From SM23-62 sp964575235 (lineage in GTDB: Bacteria; Bacteroidota; Bacteroidia; Bacteroidales; SM23-62): a stretch of 19,890 bases of DNA. Where the stretch lies: NCBI GenBank assembly GCA_964575235.1, contig CAZNQG010000060.1, forward strand, positions 1 to 19,890, written 5' to 3'. Below are positions 15,325 to 19,890 of the stretch, piece after piece (position 1 is the stretch's first letter; every line of letters starts with the position of its first letter). The translations under genes and the position numbers were made by a program. The notes under the pieces are model-generated. The model did not search any database. It saw only the letters and a program-made list of their open reading frames with translations, and was not told the origin of the DNA.

Positions 15325-16032
15325 ATGCAGAAAAACCACACAAATGACATAAGCTTTTGCGACCTTGGAATGATTGATTACAAGGAAGCATGGGAATTGC
15401 AGGAAAGGACCCTGATGAAGGTGATTTCCGAAAAACCGGGTACGGGTAACGGTGGTCCCCCCTCCCAGGTGGTCTATTTTTGTGAGCACCCTCACGTATA
15501 TACACTGGGCAAAAGCGGAAAGAACCAGAACCTGCTGATACCGGATGATATTCTGAAGAAGATCCATGCCCGTTTTTACCGGATCGACCGGGGCGGGGAC
15601 ATTACCTACCACGGCCCGGGACAGATCGTCGGCTATCCGGTCATAGATCTGGAATTCCTCGGCATTAAGGTAAAGGAATATGTATGGAAGCTTGAAGAAT
15701 CCGTAATTCGCACATTGAAGCGATACGGGGTCCGGGCAGAGCGCCTGGACGGCGCAACCGGGGTATGGCTGGATGCCGGCAAGCCCGGGAAAACACGAAA
15801 GATTTGTGCCATCGGGGTACGGGTCAGCCGGTACGTCACCATGCATGGATTTGCCATGAATGTCAACACGGATCTGAGATATTTTCAGTATATTAACCCC
15901 TGCGGATTTACCGATAAGGGGGTCACATCCCTGCAGCAGGAACTGGGACGGGAGATGGACCTCAGGGAAGTAGGCAATGTGCTGAAGGACAGGCTTTCAG
16001 AGGTTTTTCAGGTTGAATTAATCACAACGTAA
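15325..16032 (+). CDS. lipB: lipoyl(octanoyl) transferase
   Basis: LipB moves octanoyl groups from acyl carrier protein to lipoyl domains, supplying the substrate of LipA. The 235-residue protein contains RGGDITYHGPGQIVGYPVID (89-108). It has the catalytic lysine Lys159 (TRKICAIGVRVSR) and the acyl-thioester cysteine Cys193 in INPCGFTDKGVTSL. MHGFAMNVNTDL (173-184) is also conserved. The size fits the family (E. coli about 213) with a slightly longer N-terminus. ATG 15325 gives the expected start region. recJ begins 5 bases after the TAA, so the two are likely co-transcribed. Confidence 0.97.
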   Translation: MQKNHTNDISFCDLGMIDYKEAWELQERTLMKVISEKPGTGNGGPPSQVVYFCEHPHVYTLGKSGKNQNLLIPDDILKKIHARFYRIDRGGDITYHGPGQIVGYPVIDLEFLGIKVKEYVWKLEESVIRTLKRYGVRAERLDGATGVWLDAGKPGKTRKICAIGVRVSRYVTMHGFAMNVNTDLRYFQYINPCGFTDKGVTSLQQELGREMDLREVGNVLKDRLSEVFQVELITT

Positions 16033-16037
16033 AGGCA

Positions 16038-17753
16038 ATGGAGAAGAACTGGATACTGAAGAGCCAGGGAGACGGGGAGACGGTAGACCGGCTTGCCGCT
16101 GATCTGGGCATTGCCAAGCCCCTGGCGACCCTTCTGGTCCAGAGAAACGTAAAGACCTTCGATCAGGCAAAGGCCTTTTTCCGCCCGGAGCTTTCCAACC
16201 TTCACGATCCATTCCTGATGCAGGACATGGAGCGGGCCGTATCCCGCATCGAAGCCGCCATAGAAAACCGGGAAAAGATACTGGTGTACGGGGATTACGA
16301 TGTGGACGGCACCACATCCGTGGCGCTGGTTTATTCTTTCCTCCGGTCCTTTCACGACTCGCTTGATTTCTATATTCCGGACCGGTACAACGAGGGATAC
16401 GGGGTTTCCCAGGAGGGGATCGAATACGCAAGGGAAACCGGTGCGTCTTTAATCGTGGCCCTTGATTGCGGGATCAAGGCGGTGGAGAAGGTTAAGTAGG
16501 CCAAACACCAGGGCAGCGATTTCATCATCTGCGACCACCATAACCCGGGGGATGAAATCCCCCCGGCCCTGGCCGTGCTGGACCCGAAGCGCCCGGATTG
16601 CAATTACCCCGATAAGGAACTCTCCGGTTGTGGTGTTGGATTCAAGCTGTTGCAGGGATTCGCCCTGCGTAACGGGATCCCCTTCGAAGACCTGATCCCT
16701 TACCTGGACCTGGTGGCCGTAAGCATTGCCTCCGATATCGTATCGGTCACGGGAGAGAACCGGATCCTGGCCCATTACGGGCTGAAACAGCTTAACACGG
16801 AGCCGCGGACAGGACTCCGGGCCATCATCGAGCTTGCCGGGATAGCCGACAAGCAGATCAGCATCGACGACGTGGTTTTCAAGATCGGTCCCCGGATAAA
16901 CGCCGCCGGAAGAATGGAATCCGGCAAATCGGCGGTCAACCTGCTGATCGAGACGGACAAGGAGAAAGCAAAGGTCATAGGCGAAAAGGTCGACCAGTAC
17001 AACTCCAGCCGCAGGGACATTGACGCCACCATTACCCAGGAAGCGCTGGATACCATCGGGGGGGACCCGGAACTGCAGAAGATGAAAACCACGGTTCTGT
17101 TCAATCCCCGCTGGCACAAGGGAGTGATCGGGATCGTGGCCTCCAGGCTCATCGATACATGGTACCGGCCCACGGTCATCCTCACCGAATCGAACGGGTT
17201 TGCCACCGGTTCGGCACGCTCGGTGTTCGGGTTCGACCTTTACCAGGCAGTGGACGCCTGCAGCGACCTGCTGGAGAATTTCGGGGGACACAAATATGCT
17301 GCCGGCCTCACCTTGAAGGTCGAAAACATATCCAAATTCCAGAAACGCTTCGAGGAGATCGTGTCACAGACCATCACGCCCGAGCAAATGATCCCGGTCG
17401 TGGAGATAGACACGGAGATATCCCTCAACGACATCGACATGAAGTTCTTCCGGATCCTGAAACAATTCGAGCCTTTCGGACCCGAGAACATGGCCCCTGT
17501 ATTTCTCACCGAGAATGTGGTCGACAACGGGACCGGGAAAGTCGTTGGGACCACCGGCGACCACCTGAAGCTGAACCTGATACAGGAGGCAGACCCCTAC
17601 AAGGTCTACCCGGCCATTGCCTTCCAGATGGGGAACCTGTATAAGAAGATCGACCAGGGACAGGCATTCGACATCTGCTATTCCATCGACGAAAACGAAT
17701 TCATGGGCCGCACCAACCTCCAGCTCAACATCAAGGACATCAAGTTCGACTGA
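16038..17753 (+). pseudogene. recJ: single-stranded-DNA exonuclease RecJ, interrupted by an in-frame TAG
   Basis: RecJ degrades single-stranded DNA 5' to 3' in recombination and mismatch repair. The reading frame spans 572 codons, full length for the family, but codon 154 (16497-16499) is TAG. Before it lie YGDYDVDGTTS (84-94, DHH motif I), RYNEGYG (117-123) and LDCGIKA (142-148). Directly after it, in the same frame, come IICDHHNPG (163-171), VSIASDIV (228-235), RINAAGRM (286-293), GGHKYAAG (416-423, DHHA1) and the C-terminal OB region. The metal site is therefore split across the two halves. There is no frameshift or deletion. Relatives I recall often have Tyr at this place (TAT or TAC), so one base change would explain it. 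TAG ends five other genes here, so stop-codon reassignment is unlikely. A true mutation, suppression or a sequencing error all remain possible. Confidence 0.93.
16497..16499 (+). other. recJ: premature in-frame TAG in recJ
   Basis: The context is ...KAVEKVK-stop-AKHQGSDFIICDHH. Translation of both sides stays in one frame and keeps RecJ homology up to and just after the codon. The nearest in-frame GTG restart (16575) lies beyond the DHH motif, so a restart product would lack the active-site aspartate and histidines. Confidence 0.95.
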
Positions 17754-17756
17754 TCG

Positions 17757-17980
17757 CCTGGCAGCAATCCCGGTACGGATTTCAATCTTCTCAGAATATC
17801 AAGCCGAGTTTTTCACATTACGGAATGTATTCATCGCGCCGTTATTCATATTTGCATGCTGGCCTTTAAATGAAAAGCGATGATCCTGATGATGAAAGGG
17901 ATCAAGAAATAGTAGCCGGAATTATCGGTTGAGATCTGGATTTTTCATAATTTTATTAATGGCTATTTTCATATGTTATC
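17757..17980. other. intergenic spacer between recJ and the FISUMP-repeat gene
   Basis: I see no convincing reading frame, RNA or strong terminator hairpin in these 224 bases. Base composition falls toward AT on moving right. TAATTTTA at 17948-17955 is a near match to the -7 box, 25 bases before the next ATG, but a TTTG partner is missing. Confidence 0.4.
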
Positions 17981-19890
17981 ATGAAAAGAATAATCTTCTT
18001 TCAACTGTTGCTTGTTTCAATCTCTGCATTATTTGCCCAGGAAACGGACTCCATAATTGACATTCGTGATGGGCAGAAATACATGATTGTTAAAATCGGC
18101 CAGCAATGGTGGATACAGGAGAATCTGAATATTGGGACCCGTATTGATGGCACCCAGGATGCGGCTGATAACGGGATCATTGAAAAATACTGTTATGATG
18201 ATAATCCGGACCATTGTGAGACATATGGAGGTTTATATGTATGGAATGAGATGATGGATTACAGTCCGTCGGACAATGGAAACCCGGGAATAACCCAGGG
18301 TATTTGTCCTGTGGGTTGGCATTTGCCTACCGACGAGGAGTGGAAGGAGTTGGAGATGTTTGTTGGCATGAGCCAGTCAGAGGCGGATGGATCGAATTGC
18401 CGCGGAACGGATGAAGGAGGAAAACTAAAAGAATCCGGCACACTTCATTGGATCAATCCGAATACCGGAGCAACCAACGAGAGCGGATTTACTGCCTTGC
18501 CTGGCGGTTACTGCTCCAGCGACGGTTATTACGGAAATATGGGGCACACCGCCGATTTCTGGTCCACATATAATGGGTGTTACCGGTTAATTTTATATGA
18601 CTATTCTTATATATGCCGATCCGGGATCGACAAAGGTATTGGGCTTTCGGTTCGTTGTCTCAGGGATTCTTGTCAATTTGGCTATTTGACTATTTCGGAT
18701 AAAAATCTACATACTGTTTCAAAACTGGATTTTACTGATGACCGGACAATTGATACAATCGTAATAATCAATTCAAATGCTGGGAATTATATTGTTAATG
18801 TAAGTTCAATTTATACGAATTCTTCAGTATTTAATCTTAATAAATCTTCAGTTGTTGTATCACCAGGCGACAGTACCCATCTCATAATTACTTTTAATCC
18901 ACCTAAAAGTGGAATTCATTACTTAGATACCATTTTTATTACAAGCGATGATCCTTATAATTCCATCCTGTCTGTTCCATTAAGTGGTTACATTAGAACA
19001 GATTCAATCATTGATATCCGAGACGGACAGGTTTATAGTGTAGTAAAAATCGGCCAGCAATGGTGGATGCAGGAGAATTTAAATATTGGGATCATGATTG
19101 ATAGCACTCAGAATGCAACCGATAATGGCATCATTGAGAAGTATTGTTATCATAATAGTGACAGTTTAAGCAATATTTACGGAGGCTTATACCAATGGAA
19201 TGAGATAATGAATTACGGTTTTTCCGATGCAGGAAATCCCGGAATAACCCAGGGTGTATGTCCTGTCGGCTGGCATCTGCCCACTAATGAGGAATGGTCC
19301 GAACTAACTGATTTCCTAGGAGGAGAATTAGTTGCAGGAGGAAAACTGAAAGAAACAGGTACAATTCACTGGGAAAGTCCCAATACCGGAGCAACCAATG
19401 AGAGCGGATTTACTGCGTTGCCTGGTGGCTCCCATGGCGCCGGACTTTTCGACTATATGGGTCGCTATACCGTCTTTTGGTCTGCTACGGAGGACTATAG
19501 TGTCGACGCAGAGAGCCGGTTATTGTCCCATAATGATTCATTTGTATACGGTGCCGCCAGCTTAAAGGAGTCTGGATTTTCCGTTCGTTGTCTCAGGGAT
19601 TCAAGCCAATATAACTATCTGACTATTTCGGATGTAAATTTCAATTCAGTTACTTCTTTGAATTTATATGGTGAAAATGCTTCGCAAAAAATCATATTAA
19701 TTAACTCGAGTGAAGAAATAACAATTGATATATCCTCAATTTATGCCAACAATTCTGTTTATAGCCTGAATAAATCTTCTTCAATTTTATCCCCGGGTGA
19801 CAGTATCCATTTAACCGTCACTTTCACTCCACCGCTTAAAAACATCTATCTGGATACATTATTTATTCAAAGTGATGACCCATATGATTC
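17981..19890 (+). CDS. secreted repeat protein: alternating FISUMP and choice-of-anchor-D-like Ig domains (partial, runs off right edge)
   Basis: Translation from ATG 17981 is open for 636 codons to the edge, so the C-terminus is missing. The signal peptide is residues 1-20 (MKRIIFFQLLLVSISALFAQ). Residues 23-229 form a FISUMP (Fibrobacter succinogenes major paralogous, TIGR02145-type) domain with KIGQQWWIQENLN, ICPVGWHLPTDEEW, GGKLKESGTLHW, NESGFTALPGG and SVRCLRDS. Residues 234-338 resemble a choice-of-anchor-D/ASH-like domain (VVVSPGDSTHLIITFNPP, FITSDDPYNS, VPLSGYI). The whole module then repeats from residue 341. FISUMP proteins are exported and thought to be surface or secreted; many in this phylum use a type IX C-terminal signal, which would lie outside the window. 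Function unknown. Low GC compared with recJ. Confidence 0.9.
   Translation, partial: MKRIIFFQLLLVSISALFAQETDSIIDIRDGQKYMIVKIGQQWWIQENLNIGTRIDGTQDAADNGIIEKYCYDDNPDHCETYGGLYVWNEMMDYSPSDNGNPGITQGICPVGWHLPTDEEWKELEMFVGMSQSEADGSNCRGTDEGGKLKESGTLHWINPNTGATNESGFTALPGGYCSSDGYYGNMGHTADFWSTYNGCYRLILYDYSYICRSGIDKGIGLSVRCLRDSCQFGYLTISDKNLHTVSKLDFTDDRTIDTIVIINSNAGNYIVNVSSIYTNSSVFNLNKSSVVVSPGDSTHLIITFNPPKSGIHYLDTIFITSDDPYNSILSVPLSGYIRTDSIIDIRDGQVYSVVKIGQQWWMQENLNIGIMIDSTQNATDNGIIEKYCYHNSDSLSNIYGGLYQWNEIMNYGFSDAGNPGITQGVCPVGWHLPTNEEWSELTDFLGGELVAGGKLKETGTIHWESPNTGATNESGFTALPGGSHGAGLFDYMGRYTVFWSATEDYSVDAESRLLSHNDSFVYGAASLKESGFSVRCLRDSSQYNYLTISDVNFNSVTSLNLYGENASQKIILINSSEEITIDISSIYANNSVYSLNKSSSILSPGDSIHLTVTFTPPLKNIYLDTLFIQSDDPYD
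18047..19000 (+). repeat. repeat module 1 (FISUMP + anchor-D-like), 954 bases
   Basis: This in-frame module begins at DSIIDIRDGQ and ends before the next DSIIDIRDGQ at 19001, giving 318 residues. It carries an insert of roughly ten residues (SQSEADGSNCRGT region) that module 2 lacks. Several stretches match module 2 at base level, for example CGTTGTCTCAGGGATTC near 18652 and 19587. Confidence 0.85.
19001..19890 (+). repeat. repeat module 2 (FISUMP + anchor-D-like), truncated by window edge
   Basis: This is the second copy of the module, starting DSIIDIRDGQVYSVVKIGQQ. The equivalent DDPY segment is reached at 19874, 927 bases after its counterpart in module 1, so module 2 is about 9 residues shorter. 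The reading frame is open to the edge, so a third module or a terminal sorting domain may follow. Confidence 0.85.

Noticed and set aside
15259..15846. 195-codon open frame antisense to lipB
   Set aside because: It is a shadow of lipB; the plus strand has both LipB catalytic residues and family motifs.
16497..16499. Reassigned TAG codon (alternative genetic code or pyrrolysine-type recoding)
   Set aside because: TAG is the natural terminator of lipA, the permease, the 8021 gene, upp and the 9760 gene. The site in recJ is not near a catalytic residue that would need a special amino acid.
16449..17291. 280-codon open frame antisense to recJ, crossing the TAG site
   Set aside because: It could have suggested that the plus strand is not the coding one here, but the plus strand carries every RecJ motif and the antisense product resembles nothing.
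16575..17753. Separate functional gene starting at the GTG after the recJ stop
   Set aside because: The start would fall beyond the DHH motif, no ribosome binding site is evident, and homology continues seamlessly through the stop, so this is the rest of recJ.

Overview
The window looks like a chromosomal segment of a member of the Bacteroidota, probably an environmental Bacteroidales/Marinilabiliales-type bacterium or a metagenome-assembled genome. The evidence is indirect but consistent. Signal peptides end in FAQ. Two genes are typical of the phylum: the ~790-residue two-FtsX-domain permease and the Tat-exported aldo/keto reductase with a ferredoxin tail. The last gene pairs a FISUMP domain with a choice-of-anchor-D-like domain. 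Ribosome binding sites are weak, and several genes have TAnnTTTG-type -7 promoter boxes upstream.

Layout, left to right. 1-727 (-) is the N-terminal part of a BadF/HgdC-type CoA-dehydratase activase that runs off the left edge. 980-1879 (+) is lipoyl synthase (lipA). 2052-4424 (+) is an orphan FtsX/MacB-like permease. 5778-6509 (-) and 4437-5753 (-) form a probable operon of demethylmenaquinone methyltransferase followed by the Tat/ferredoxin aldo-keto reductase. 6650-8014 and 8021-9028 (+) are a membrane-anchored beta-lactamase-fold serine hydrolase and a tightly spaced repeat-like protein of unknown role. 9033-9674 (-) is upp. 9760-10299 (+) is a small exported beta-rich protein.

The more accessory part starts at 10436. 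An exported outer-membrane beta-barrel protein (10436-11350) overlaps by 4 bases an exported caspase-like protein (11347-12534) with an intact His/Cys pair. Facing them is a 290-residue acidic helical protein of unknown function (12576-13448, -). Housekeeping then resumes with lysS (13481-15214, -), lipB (15325-16032, +) and recJ (16038-17753, +). recJ is cut by an in-frame TAG at codon 154, between its conserved DHH motifs. The right end (17981 to edge, +) is a large secreted protein made of alternating FISUMP and choice-of-anchor-D-like domains in a ~310-318-residue repeat.

Functionally, lipA and lipB make up the endogenous lipoate synthesis route, here 13 kb apart. upp salvages uracil, menG/ubiE completes menaquinone, lysS charges tRNA-Lys and recJ would act in recombination and repair. 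The blocks from 10436 to 12534 and from 17981 to the edge are clearly more AT-rich by eye than the housekeeping genes and encode exported proteins. The strongest observations are the nonsense codon in recJ and the translationally coupled exported caspase/beta-barrel pair. I found no rRNA, tRNA, CRISPR array, insertion sequence or attachment site, and no gene-free stretch longer than 300 bases.
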